Shown one piece after another: positions 25,914 through 37,800 of a DNA stretch of 64,000 bases; within the stretch, counting starts at the first letter, position 1; every line of letters begins with the position of its first letter. The translations under genes and the position numbers were made by a program. Source of the stretch: Rotaria socialis (lineage: Eukaryota; Rotifera; Eurotatoria; Philodinida; Philodinidae). The stretch spans positions 29,956 to 93,955 of the forward strand of contig CAJNYU010000619.1 in assembly GCA_905331475.1 (NCBI GenBank), read 5' to 3'. The notes below the pieces were generated by a model that saw nothing but the letters and a program-made list of their open reading frames with translations, was not told the DNA's origin and searched no databases.

Positions 25914-27994
25914 ATGAGAATGCCGTCTGGTACTGATTTTCAACAACAACAACAACAACAACAAACATCATCAAATAACCATGGAAAATCTACACCACCA
26001 CCGCCACCACCAACACAACAAACAACATCAATGGATCCAAATAGTAATGATCCAATAATACAAGCTATTCTCGTTTTAGAAAAAAAACAGCGAAATTTAG
26101 GAAAACGAAAGGTACTTTCTTTCTTAAACATTCTTTTCCTAAAGAATTCACTTCCGTTTTTTGTTCAGGAGAAATTAGAAATTTATGAAAAAGAAGCAAA
26201 AGATGGTAAAGAATTAAATAAAGATCAGAAAGAAGCATTAGCTAAATATCCTGAAGTTCTTGGTCAAATCGAATGTGTTAAAGAACTCAGTGAACAATTT
26301 AAAAAAATTCAAACAGAGGTTTTCTTTTTATTTATTTACTTTTTTTCGTAAATCGTTATCAAAAAAAATTATTTTAGTCAGTCAAAAATCAGAAACGTCT
26401 TTCAAAACAAGCAACTGAAGAAAAGCGCTTATTAATCTCGGAACGTTTACGTGAATATGCACAAATTCGATATTTATTTGATCATCGACCAACAGTTAGC
26501 CAAGAAATTTAGAAAAAAACTAGTCGTCAATTCTCATATCTATTTTTATTTCAGTCATTAAAACCTGAAGAATCAGCATTGTTAGATGCGTTATCTGCTA
26601 TAATAATCCCATCAGATAACTCATTAAATTCAATATCTCGTTCAGTCGATACGGTTTTATCAATTTATCAAGGTGGTCCATCATCGATAATAAAAGCGGT
26701 TACAGGAAAAACACCACAAGAACTACGGGAAATATTCGAACAATTCATAAAAGATATTGATCTTCAAACAACTTCTACTTCGTCTTCTGTACCTCCTCCA
26801 CAAGAAGAACAAAGAAAAGAAACAAAAGAAACAAATGATATTCAATCAGCTAATAGAAATATAAATGAATATCCATCACAATTTGATACAAGAAATGAAA
26901 ATATTCCACTTGAACAAATTATACAAAATAGTCCTTTCTTTTCTATTGACATGAATAATCAACAAACTCAAGACAATAATCGCGATCAATCACCTGATCC
27001 AAATCAATATTTACAAACATTTACTGTAGTCAATTCAAGTAAACGCATTTTTATTCGAAATCTTTATTTTTCGATTTCGATTTCATTTTATTTTTTATTC
27101 AGACATTAATGATCAAACGTCATCATCGATGCAAAATCAACAACAAGAAGAATCAGCTAAGGTTGTTTCTACAAATGATGATCAACACCATTTAGATGAA
27201 CAATGGCAACATCAAGGCGGTAATGGAGCTACTCAAAGAACAGTACAATATCATAATGGAAGTGGAAACAAGCATTATAATCGTGGTGGACCAAATTCTT
27301 ATCATCAGCAACAATGGAGAGGATCACGTAATTATTTTTTTGGAGGTTTTTATTTTATAAATAGAAATATTTCTCGGTTAAAGAATTCGACTGAAAAAAT
27401 ACTCTCCTATTGTATATGAGTTGATGCTAAATATAGTGATTATTTATCTAATGAACTTTGAAAGATTTGTTTTTTTTGACAAAAATAGAAATCGTTTTTT
27501 AAGCGTAAGAAATGTATATTTCAATATATTAAAATAATCTCCTTGTCTGATCTATGATAGATTAGGCATTCTGTCCAAGGATAAAAGCATAGTCAAGCCA
27601 AGGCGAGATATACAATTATATATGCAAAGAAATCCTCTTGCATAAGTTAACCATCGAGACCTTGACTTCTATTTTGCCAATAAATAAGATACTATTTTTA
27701 ATTATTATAAGGTGGTAGTCGATATGATAACTCTTACGGTAATGGCCAACGACAATTCAATGATAGCAACCGAGCAAGAAATGGATCTAGTTCGAACTAT
27801 CGTGGTAAGAAGTAACATCGACTTAAATATATTCACTTGTAAATTATTTTGAAGGTAATCGTGGAGGAAATCCTCGTGGTGGTAATCGTGGCTATTATAA
27901 TAATTCGAACGAATATCAAAAACCTGCTCCATATCAACAAAATAATGAACAACGTCAACAAATTCGATCAGCTCCTCCATCGGAACAACAATGA
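25914..27994 (+). CDS. CAPRIN1: Caprin homologue (RNA-binding, RGG-rich), 7 exons
   Basis: Exons 25914-26111, 26169-26318, 26378-26494, 26555-27038, 27103-27327, 27712-27804 and 27855-27994 join in frame to 468 residues. The N terminus has an eight-Gln run (residues 10-17) and a Pro run. The caprin HR1 region follows: ILVLEKKQRNLGKRKEKLE, LNKDQKEALAKYPEV and KPEESALLDALSAI, matching the order and spacing in animal caprins. The middle is Gln/Asn-rich and disordered. The C terminus has RG/GGN repeats (RGSRYDN, GGNPRGGNRG) typical of RNA binding. Caprins sit in cytoplasmic RNP and stress granules and regulate mRNA translation. The protein is shorter than vertebrate caprin-1 (about 700 residues). 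The third intron uses the donor at 26495; reading on instead would meet a stop. Whether it equals caprin-1 or -2 is not determined; the symbol is by closest type. Confidence 0.87.
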
Positions 27995-28548
27995 TTGATT
28001 GACTTACGTTTCAATTTTTTCCTAGTTGAGTGACAGTTTATCTATGATGACGTTTTCTTGTTTGTTGTGTTATCTCGTTAAAAAAAGCTCTCTTTACTGA
28101 TGATGAAATACCTTTGTCTTTTTTCTACCATTTCTTTTCTCATTTTGTTTCTGCTCTTGGGTGTGATGACCATGTTACGATGATTAAGAGAAGAAAAACA
28201 AATTTATTATTTGTGTGTTTATTCAAACAGATAATAAGAGGATTAACACAAATTTTGATAACTACTTAATTATTCTAGCCTGTGAAAATAGTTTTCGATA
28301 TTTCTCAGAAGAGATATCAAATAGAAGCAATCGACATTGGATATATTTTCAAAGAAGAAATTCAGTCGATGGAAAGTCACATTTTGTTCTTCTAATTATA
28401 CAAAAAAATTACAACTATTGATAGTTTACAATTGATAAGTCGGAAGATAATTGCATCTGAAATGTCAAGATGAAAGAGAATATTTGTATTGCATTAGAAT
28501 AGTTCTTGTTTATATTATCTGTATAGAAATAAATCGAACAGAGGACCC
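27995..28548. other. Caprin 3' region, no further gene
   Basis: Likely 3' UTR plus spacer; an AATAAA occurs at 28528-28533. The open frame at 28215-28421 has no recognisable features. Confidence 0.4.
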
Positions 28549-28554
28549 AAAAAA
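28549..28554 (-). terminator. RNA polymerase III terminator of tRNA-Met
   Basis: Six T residues on the minus strand, 7 bp beyond the tRNA 3' end. Confidence 0.85.
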
Positions 28555-28561
28555 GGAGATC

Positions 28562-28634
28562 TGCCCCGGGTGAGGATCGAACTCACGGCCTTCAGATTAT
28601 GAGACTGACGCTCTACCGACTGAGCCACCGCGGC
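28562..28634 (-). tRNA. tRNA-Met (anticodon CAT), elongator type
   Basis: The minus strand folds as a 73-nt cloverleaf: acceptor starts GCCGCGG, D-arm GGCTCAGTCGGTAGAGC, anticodon loop CTCATAA (anticodon CAT), T-arm GTGAG-TTCGATC-CTCAC, discriminator A, no encoded CCA. The A box and B box (GTTCGATCC) are intact. The acceptor stem has one G-G mismatch at pair 4-69; the other six pairs are standard. The anticodon arm closes with the T-T pair seen in other animal elongator tRNA-Met genes. No intron. The mismatch could reduce function, but promoter and terminator look normal. Confidence 0.95.
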
Positions 28635-29117
28635 GAAAATAATATCAACAAAATAGAGATTTATCGATACATAAATTATTCTAGAATAGATGATTCAACG
28701 ATTATTGTCATTTTATATGAGTGGATATCTTTATCTTATCTGGTCAAGTGTTATGGATAGACTTGCGTAGGAATTCTTTTTTCTCCAGTCAACATCAAAG
28801 ATATTGTTGGGAATTATTCAATTAGAGATTTGAGGGTGTGGGTGTTTGGGTGTTACTCTGACCTGAAGCAGGACTGGGTGAGTTTCTACGAGCCGTTTCA
28901 AAAAAAAATTTTCGCTCTTGAGATAATAGATTTTTTGTAAGAGCATCCTCCTCAAAAATTGACTATTTTGTGATTTTTTATCAGACTTATATCTCGTCAA
29001 GAAAGTATTTGTTTTGCTTGAAGTTTTTACTGTATGTGCATCTTTAGTTGAGACATTTTTCCTTAAAATATGAGCTCGAACAGATGAATGATCGATGAGT
29101 TGAGCTTCAGTACCGTA
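28635..29117. other. Intergenic between tRNA and palindromic elements
   Basis: AT-rich. Contains a G/T-rich stretch at 28834-28852 (GGGTGTGGGTGTTTGGGTG), a degenerate match to the TGTGGG repeat known from bdelloid telomeres. Nothing else stands out. Confidence 0.4.
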
Positions 29118-29312
29118 CCCAGGTCGACGATTACGGACTTCGTATACGCTTCCTATACGACCGCAAACGAACGTATTTTAGCGTTTTACATGGTCCAGTA
29201 TTACAGTCGTATATCGGCGTGACCGTATACGGAGAAATACGGAATAAAACGGAGATTGTATTACGAACTGTGTATACGACGACCGTAAACGACCGTACTT
29301 GTTTGATCTGGG
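29118..29312. mobile_element. 195-bp palindromic element with CCCAGGTC / GATCTGGG ends
   Basis: Ends CCCAGGTCGACGATTACGG and the reverse complement of CCCAGATCAAACAAGTACGG. The interior is a set of self-complementary CGTATACG/CCGTAAACG motifs, so nearly the whole element folds. Non-coding. Confidence 0.7.
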
Positions 29313-29545
29313 CAGGTAGATTAAAAAAATGTAATGTTTCAAGAATGGAACAAGACTATTTTTAAACGATTTGCGCATGAATTCATCAAACACTTGCCTC
29401 TATCATGCAAAAAAAGTGTCAGTTAAATGAACCGTTGTTGATTAAGCAGGTCAGTTGTGATTTATCTAGACTGCTATAAAATAAAATATCTTCTATGGTA
29501 CAATGAGGAAAATGCGTTTTTGTTTTGAAATATATTGCAAATTAC

Positions 29546-29734
29546 TCAGGGGAATGATTCCGACAGTAGAATCCTATCGGATTCGTGTCGGAAGCTTATA
29601 GGATATAGTATGGATTTCATTAAATCGACGAAACCCTATCGGTATCCGGGTGTGCGACCGACAATCGGAATCCTAGTGTTGGACTCCGATAGGTTCTAGT
29701 GTCGGAATTTAACGGAATCCAACATAAGCATTCG
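29546..29734. mobile_element. Partial element of the CCCAGG group, related to 21810-22150
   Basis: Begins CAGGGGAATGATTCCGAC and ends ATAAGCATTCGCC. It shares phrases with 21810-22150 (AATCCTATCGGATT, CTAGTGTTGGA). Its right terminus runs straight into the CCCAGG of the next element instead of ending in CCTGGG, so that end seems to have been lost when the neighbour inserted. Confidence 0.55.
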
Positions 29735-29990
29735 CCCAGGCAGAACTCGTATGGCGGGAAACGTGGCAGCAGTATTCCGGTCGGAATTTTTCCTGTGAAT
29801 TCCCAGCGATTTCCTGTGCTTTCAGGCAGTAACCGATTGGAAAATCACCGGAAAACAACCAAAAATTTCCGGCCGAAACACTGCTTCCGATTCCCGCGAT
29901 TTCCAGCGTTTTCCTACAGGATACGGTGGTTTTCCCCGCATTTTCCTGCCGGTTCCCGCAGTATCCGTTCTCAGGAATCATTGACCTGCG
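29735..29990. mobile_element. 256-bp palindromic element, copy A of the GGAAGCAGTATTCCGG family
   Basis: Starts CCCAGGCAGAACTCG and ends AATCATTGACCTGCG. The interior holds a long imperfect palindrome (GCAGTATTCCGGTCGGAA ... TTTCCGGCCGAAACACTGC) and GGATACGGTGGTTTTCC. It is a direct-orientation relative of 30578-30865. Non-coding: open frames on both strands are by-products of the low stop density in GC-rich sequence. Confidence 0.7.
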
Positions 29991-30577
29991 TGTCCAGCAC
30001 AGACACTACGTGAATTCAACAGGGTACTCTGCCCTGCCCGGGCCACATAGCCGAATAGAAACAGGATGTATTTTTAATTTATGCTCTTTTTTTCAATAGG
30101 GCATGACAGGGTTCAAAAACTCACCCTGTGGAGATCTGTGGTAAGAAACAACAAAGAAAATTATTGTTGCTCACCGGAAAAATAACGAGTTACAATGGCT
30201 GGTAGTAATCCTCTATCCTCCACTGCGGACAATGCTACTCATGAATGTCATCCTCTCAAAGAATATAGCGCGAGTGCAACAAATCAGGTGGTAATAAATT
30301 TTATCTTATATTGGTATCGCGAGTATCTATAACAAATAGGTGCACATCATCAAAAACTAGACACTAACAAGATCTTATATAACTTTTTATTCTAAATTCC
30401 TATGGGCATATATGTTACAACAATGGACATGTCTCACATTGTATGCGTGACTACGTCGTCGGGATTGGATAGATTGCATCTGATCCGGTGAGTCGATATA
30501 AATAACGATCACTTGCCTACCTGCCACCTACATCTACCCATTTGATATGAAAACTGTATGCATTCTAGCTATAGCCT

Positions 30578-30865
30578 CCCAGGCCGTAGAGGTACGGTGG
30601 GAAACGGCAGGAAAGGACGGGAAATCGCTGGAAAGTGGAAGCAGTATTCCGGCCGGAAATTATCGGAATTTTTTCCTAAGGATTCCGGTCAGTTTCCTGT
30701 AGTTTCCGGTTGGAAGATGATCGGAATATACCGGAAAAAAATCCGTCAATTTCCGGTAGGAATACTGCTTCCACTTTCTAGCACTTTCTGGCCAGATACG
30801 GTGATTTTTCCGCATTTTACCGGTCGGTCCCTAAGGTATCCGTCCTCCAGAATCATTGACCTGGG
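30578..30865. mobile_element. 288-bp palindromic element, copy B of the GGAAGCAGTATTCCGG family
   Basis: Starts CCCAGGCCGTAGAGG and ends AATCATTGACCTGGG. The core at about 30637-30780 is a palindrome: GGAAGCAGTATTCCGGCCGG pairs with the segment whose reverse complement is GGAAGCAGTATTCCTACCGG. It shares TATCCGTYCTC.AGAATCATTGACCTG with copy A. A short open stretch from the ATG at 30195 in the preceding unique DNA has no support as a gene. Confidence 0.75.
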
Positions 30866-32259
30866 GCGCTTTATTCATTGTCATATTCATAGAAAAGTTT
30901 CACTTGTGTATAGGAAGGTTCCATTTCAGTTTGGAGATTTTGATTACATATGAAATGATTGTTTCGGTTTGTGTGACTCATTGAGGGGGCGAAGTTGGCT
31001 TTTTCTTCTAAAATGAAAGCCAATGAAAAAATTGATGTTTTGTTTTCATTCAACATTTTTTCATTCATATTCACTAACTCAATGCAATGATGTATGATCA
31101 ATTTTTCGCAATAGTAAGTTAGATTCTGTATTCTGTATCTGTATTCTACTATCTTATTATATTGATTGCAAACATATATTTTCTTGTAGTTTGCGTTTGA
31201 TGAGTCATTATATGAATCGTACTGTTGATTTTAGTTACTTTAGTATTACACTTACAGCCGTTAAATAATAACACTAGTAGGAAGTTAAATAAAAATACGG
31301 ATTCCAAGTTTACTGTTAACTTGAAATATTTTCAAAATTTGTATATACATGCCATTAAATGAATTAAGTAAAGAAAATGACTTTCACCCTAACGAATGAA
31401 GAGGTTATATTTAAATTATAATTACAGTTCGGTATTATTTTAAGCAGTATCTTCGTGAAAAATCAAGCACAAAGGCACGCTGTATATTTAACTCTTACGT
31501 TTTCTTATACTCTTGTAGAACTATTTATATTAATCATTTTAGTTTTATGATTTTCTAGTTTAATCTAGAAATAATTCTATGAAACTTCTGTAGTCGAAAT
31601 TTTACAATCTCAATTTTTGTAATGCCGAATTCTATCCGCATTTCGATAGTGGTCCTTCTGAATAAAGGCAATGCAATTTTATCCTCAGAATTTTATTGTC
31701 GAATATCAACTGGAAATACGAGGAAGGATAGATGTGAAATGAGCAACGAAGCGTACAACACTTGTAGTGCTTATTCAATATATAGGAGTTGTCCGAAAAC
31801 TCTCCAATGAATTACTTTCGTGAGTCCCCGGGAAGTTTTATAGAGAATTTCAACGGATATGTTGAGGGAGAGTTTACTAGAGATATATCGCTTTTTTGAA
31901 TATGATCATTATTATTAGTGAACTACGTGTATGAATAAACTGTTCTTCTAGTTAATTCCAATCTATTAATACTAAGATTGATAAGTAAGAATTACTATGG
32001 GTTATCACATTTTTTTTATTGTAAATTTTCAAGTTTAACAAATTACGAATAAAACAGCAGATGAAATGTTAATTCAATTTCTGAATAAATTATCATTAGA
32101 TTCTTTTTGTGTTGTTATTGTTGGCTTGAGAATTATTATAGCTCACTAGTCACGTTTTTAAAAGGGGATGATCGTTTAGAAAATATCGATATCAACCATG
32201 TTGACTACGAACGTGAGTATAAGCACAGATGCAACAGTGATGATAACCGTAGGTTCAGT
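30866..32259. other. Intergenic, no gene recognised
   Basis: AT-rich DNA with unremarkable short open frames (for example 31622-31810). Confidence 0.45.
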
Positions 32260-32525
32260 AATACGGGTATAACAGTTCTCAGATCTAAGTTCAGGTCAAA
32301 TAAGCAAAAGAACTCTTCGAACAGTTCTTAGATCTGATCTAAGAACTGTTAGGATCTACACTGGGATGATGTCTACATCGATATAGAAGTCTCTTATGGG
32401 ATCTGATCTTATTTGATCTGCTTGAACAATTCAGATCAAATCAAAAGAACTGTTTGAACAGATCTAGGGAACTGCCTGAACAGTTCTTTGAATAGGAACT
32501 AAAACTGGACTGTCATACCCCTATT
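32260..32525. mobile_element. 266-bp MITE-like element rich in GAACAGTTC / AGATCTGATC
   Basis: Terminal inverted repeats AATACGGGTATAACAGT (left) and AATAGGGGTATGACAGT (reverse complement of the right end), 15 of 17 identical. The interior repeats GAACAGTTC and GATCTGATC palindromes many times. Non-coding; no target duplication identified. Confidence 0.65.
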
Positions 32526-33062
32526 CAATAATTGGTTCATATCGTATGATGTGTTATACGAATTTCCAAAATTAAATGAATTCCGAAAGCAACAATATTT
32601 GCATAAAAACTAGCTTGTGTCAAGTGATATCTATAAAAGAAACACGCGCAAATTAAGTATTTCTATCTTGAATAAGACAAAAACAGCGTATACTCACTTG
32701 AACATACACTCATAAGCGACCATCCTAGATGTAGGTGGTAAGCAGCACGAATATGCTCGTTCAGACACACATAGGCTATCACAAAATATACGTTCTCATT
32801 TTCTTGATGTAGAAAACATTAATCAAAATGTAAACGATTCTAACAGATTCAATTCAATCTAAGAGCCATGATTTGGTGAAATTATAGTGTTTTTTAGAAT
32901 TCCATAAAAAATTGCTGCTTTCTTATAGCCATCGTGTTATAGGTTTTTTGTCATTTCAACGTTCAATTTTTCAGAAAAATAATCGTTTCACATTGATATT
33001 CGTAAACTTAGAACAATCAATTGCGCAAAACCTGTGGAAATAGAATCGGCTCCAATTTTGAG
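32526..33062. other. Upstream region and probable 5' UTR of the TRAF-like gene
   Basis: An acceptor-like TTTTTCAG near 32975 suggests a non-coding upstream exon, but this cannot be confirmed. Confidence 0.35.
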
Positions 33063-34762
33063 ATGGATCTGGACATTGTAAGACTATTATGCTGTTTATG
33101 TTATGACTTGATCCTTCAACCTATGCAACTCATCTGTTGTGGTCTGCGAATTTGTGAACTTTGTAGTGAATCTAAGTATTATGATATGCTTATTTATATA
33201 ATCTCTAACATAATCAATATATATATTTGTAGACTTAAACTCCAAAGACAATGTCCATTCTGTACCGCACCAGGAATACCGGAGGTAAAATAAAATCAAT
33301 ATTTACTTTACTTAATGTCACATTTTTAATTCAATCTTTAGGTGAAATATGACAGAGGTTTTAGACGAGAACTCGAATCCCTATCGCTAAAGTGTCCCAA
33401 ATGCAATGATCAGTGGTTTGGACTTTTTACAGACTTGCCAGTAAAACGCTTTTTTTAGCCCATTTAGATTATCGAAGAGTATATATATTTTAGAGGCATC
33501 TAAACAACCATTATGATCTTGAATGTGAAAATTGTGGCGAAAAATTTATTTTTTCGCAACAAGTAGAAAAACATCTAAATGAAAACTGCAAAAAACGTCT
33601 TGTCGAGTGCCCACTTGTCTTTCTGCATTGCTCAAATGAGGTATTTATTAATTGATTACATGACATTCTAAAAGCTATGCATTGCTAGAATTTAATCGTA
33701 TACATTCAATTTCTTAGGTTCAACAAATAATATTTAATTCTTTTAATAAAATAGTTCTTTTAATTTTTTCCTTGATTCAAGATTGAAGAATACCTTTATG
33801 ATATATTTATTTACTTTTAGGTGATATATGAGCAAATGAATCAGCATTGCTTAAGTGATCAGCATCAAAATTGTTTAATACAGTTCATTAAAACATTAAT
33901 TCCACAAACTTCTCAGAAGCACTCAAATTTAGCGTTAGAAACACTACTTGACGAACAGTATAGGCGCATGCTAACAAATTACATAGAAAAAATCGATTCA
34001 ATAGTCCAAGAAATAGATCCGATTCTTGGTAAATGCTCACGTCTTAGCTCAGAAGGACAACAATTTGAAGCAGGTATCCAGGAAGTACGTGCACAATGTG
34101 TGAAGTTCAAAGAATCGTTTGATAAAAATGAAAAACTTGCTGAGAATATAAATCAAATATTGGCGAACATGAATAAACTTCTTCATGAAATCAAGTCTAT
34201 GTCAATGGTAGATCTAAAATTAATCTCATCTGACAACACATACAAATTCAAAGTCAATATCCTTTCAATAATTGATAATGAACAAGCAGTACAATCTGAA
34301 CCAGTTCACACATCGCAAAGTGGATACAAACTAGCACTAAGCTGTAGTATATATCTAGATCAACAGAATCACGCACGTTACGTATCAATCTCTTTCATAA
34401 TTCTTTGTGGAGAGTTCGATACTATTCTATCATGGCCATTTGTATATCCAGTTACACTCGCTATTCTTGACTTGACAAAAGCAAAAAGAAATATCGAATA
34501 TTCCATTCCATGGCATTCTCGAACTGCGCCGCTTCATCAACCTCTAAGAAATCAAAATACTGTAATTCACATAGAAAGATTTTGCTCTGTTGATACTCTC
34601 ATCAAAAATAGAAATAGTTATTTACAAGATGACTTTATTTTTATACAAATGCATATCGATTTTATGGAACCAGGTGCTAATGTAACTTTTGATAAAGACA
34701 GACCAATGATCACAGAAGACTCTATCCAGCGTAGTATTGTCACAAACATCGCAACAAAATGA
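33063..34762 (+). CDS. TRAF-family protein: degenerate RING, TRAF zinc fingers, coiled coil, MATH/TRAF-C
   Basis: Exons 33063-33175, 33233-33284, 33342-33440, 33494-33640 and 33821-34762 join in frame to 450 residues. RING: C10-x2-C13, C26-G-L28-R-I-C31-x2-C34, C45-P-F-C48; the histidine expected at position 28 (CGHRxC in TRAF proteins) is leucine. Two TRAF-type zinc fingers span residues about 72-150 (CPKCNDQWFG; CENCGEKF...HLNENC; CPLVFLHC...HC). A coiled-coil stretch runs about 160-255, then a TRAF-C/MATH domain with SQSGYKLALSCSIYLDQQNH, CGEFDTILSWPF and YLQDDFIFIQMHID. TRAFs are trimeric adaptors and often E3 ubiquitin ligases in receptor signalling. Loss of the His may weaken or abolish E2 recruitment (inference). 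The ATG at 33063 is the first in frame. The RING joins exons 1 and 2 across a 57-bp intron. Confidence 0.87.
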
Positions 34763-34846
34763 ATTGAGTATCTCATAGGATACAACACTGAAGGTCGAAG
34801 GTGAAAAATCTCTTAATTGTAAATTTTCATAACGATAATCTAGAAA

Positions 34847-34852
34847 AATAAA
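34847..34852 (+). terminator. Polyadenylation signal of the TRAF-like gene
   Basis: AATAAA about 85 bp after the stop codon. Confidence 0.5.
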
Positions 34853-37800
34853 AATGAAGAACATCGAAATTCTAAAAGAAACGAATTATGAAAAATATTT
34901 ATCGAAAGAGATGATTCCCTGTAAAAGTAAATATCGAATAGAAATCCTCAGTCGTTTATAGAATAAATATATTTTTTGTATTATCCTGATCGGACAAATC
35001 AGATCGATCGTTTAACCTTATAATTCGTATGAAAATAATGACTTTCTAGTTTAGTTGCGATGATTTTTCTGTGCAAACTCACTATAAAGTCATGCGGATA
35101 AGAAAAATACATTGAGGAATGGTACGATATTGTGTCACGTGCCGTACGCTTTCAATCTTCTTTGGCGTAGGAAACTGCATTAGGACCCTATATCATCGGT
35201 GCGAAAAACCAATAGAAAGAAGTAGCAAACTTAGAAACTGAGATCGAATGTTTATCAGGAAAAAAAGAATATCAAGTTCCGATCGATGATTAATATTATT
35301 ACACGTATTCCAAGACTAATCAAGTTTATAGTGTCAATAAGGTAGTCATTAGCATGAAAATGCAGGAGGCGCTATTATGTCAAAAGTCCGGTCTTGATTA
35401 AAAATTCTCATTCACGATTATTAGATCATGATTGCTCAGAGATCAGCATTTAAAGTTCATCATATACCAACAATAGCTACTTAATTTGAAGTACAATAAT
35501 GACTTACGTTAGAGATGCAGTGAAATGTGAATGAAATTCGAGTCGTGTAGGTAGATATAAATAATAATAATGAAATCCACGACGTATTAATAGGTCTTAG
35601 TGTACTAATCCTTTCATTAAAGCATAATAATAATAAAATAATAGCAATAAAGTAAGGTTTATTCTCGCCGTCGCCGGACTCACTTACATTGTCGTCGATA
35701 CAAATTTTATGATCTTATTTTTTATCTCATTATTTCAGTAAATATGTAAAGCATTTTTTTAACGGCAATATTCAATTAGAAATTTTGAAAAGTTAAGATT
35801 TTCAACTTCACTAACATATAAATATGAAATGCAAAAGAAACTCGTCTAAGTTTTATCTCGCGTAAAGACAGTACACGTTTCTTGAGTTTCAAACGCATAA
35901 ATATTAAGAAAAATATTTTCGCTGATTTTTGAGCCAATGATGTAGACTAGAAAAATTCTTTTGAGCAACAATCAAAGCTAGACTATGACTTTAAATATCT
36001 CATCTGAGAATTTAATAAGATTATTATGAATATCTATTTATGAGTTTATTTTAATTCAAGTGTGGAAAAAGCATGTGCTACAATCTGTTTTTCTCGATTC
36101 TCAAAGCACGCCATAAAAATTAATATCATCCATAATACTCAATATGAATGGTTGATCTAAGCATCAATGTGTGAATGGACGAGAAATTTGCGTGTAATTG
36201 CGTCATTTTAATGTTTATATGTTGGATCTTATGTTTAATCTCGTTGATATTCAACTTCAATTTATTCTTTGAATGCTTTGTTAGTAATAGTTTGATGTTA
36301 TGATTTAGAATGGCATATGATTAGATTAACATCATTTTATTGAATACAGCAATCAATAGTTAGTTGTCAAGTATTTTTTCCATATCGAAAAGCAAACTGT
36401 CTGATAAGAATTCCATTTATGATATATATGTGGACTCGTCTAGAAAAAGTTTTTAGATACTCTTAAGAAACGATACTTTTATAGTTGCAATTAGATAGAC
36501 ATTCATAAACCATAGTATAGAGGGGGGGGGGAGGCATTAGTAAAGTTAAACATAAATAAATCGAAGATAAACTCACAGCAAGTATAAATCATTTCATTGT
36601 TAATATCAACCAATAGGTAAAAAGAAAATCATAGCAAATTTAGTAGTGATCCACAGTCAATAATGACCACCATAGTTCTTTTCAACTTTTATGCGCTTCC
36701 ATAGTTTCAGGGTCAGGTATTTTCATCTCGAGTGATTAGCACACCTAATTGTAAATAACACTAAGTAGAACTGAATTTGATTAAAGTAGAAGCAACATTT
36801 TCTAAGAGCGATACCAATGAAAATAAAACATTAATCATTTTTAGGTGCTAAATATGAGTTTTTATGTTTATATTTTCATATTGTTTTCTAGTGACAAAAC
36901 ACATTACTTATTTTTTTCCGATAATCAGTACACTTTTCAAAAAACAATCTTCAAGGAGTAAAATGAAACAGTTTATTTTTCAAATTTTAAACTCAAAAAC
37001 AAAACAACAAAAGTTACTCATTCTATTTCACTTCGGCATATAACCTCAAGCATCAATATCTCTTTGCCATTTATTACTTTTTAATGCAAACATTTTATAA
37101 ATATAAATTGTATTGAATAACATTGTTAACATTTTGGTTAAATCTATCAAAATGACACTTTATATCAATCAAGTTAATATAGAAGATCCAACTATGTTAA
37201 ATAAAAAATCGTCTTCAAAATAGTCGATGTTTCATAAATATTCTTATTTGCGGTATTCTCTTTCATGTATTATTCGAAAGAATGCTCAAGACTACATCAG
37301 CTTTGTTACCTAGAAGCCTTGCAGCTGTATTTTAGTTGTAAGAAAAAAAAATACTTTGAAAAAGGTTGATGCTCCTTGTTTGTAAAGCTACGCCCAGAAT
37401 ATTTTCTTGGTTCTACCTCTAAAGAATTCAATTATGTACGATATATTTTGAACTTATCGCTCTTTTGAAAAAATAATTAAAAATAAAAATATGAACGCGA
37501 ACAAATATTTTAAAGAATCGCTGAGACAAGTATTTATCCTGAACTGATGATTATATGAACTGAGCAAATGTGATAGATATTACCTATCGAGAATATCGTT
37601 CACTTTTAACTATTGAAATAATTGTTATAATGAAGAAAGATGCCAATAGTTAAAGAACATACAATTGCGGAGATATTGATTTTATCGTAAATAAATATTT
37701 CGATTGAATATCTAACGACTCACTAAAACTACTATAAATATTCAATATCTTATGTATAATTATTCAATGAAATATTCAAATCTATTGATTGACAACGTTG

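Noticed and set aside
26495-26554. Premature stop in caprin after PTVSQEI
   Set aside because: A donor GTTAGC at 26495 and acceptor at 26555 remove the stop and restore the conserved caprin sequence in frame.
29699-30013. Overlapping open frames of about 100 residues on both strands
   Set aside because: They are by-products of a palindromic GC-rich element; palindromes give mirrored open frames on both strands.
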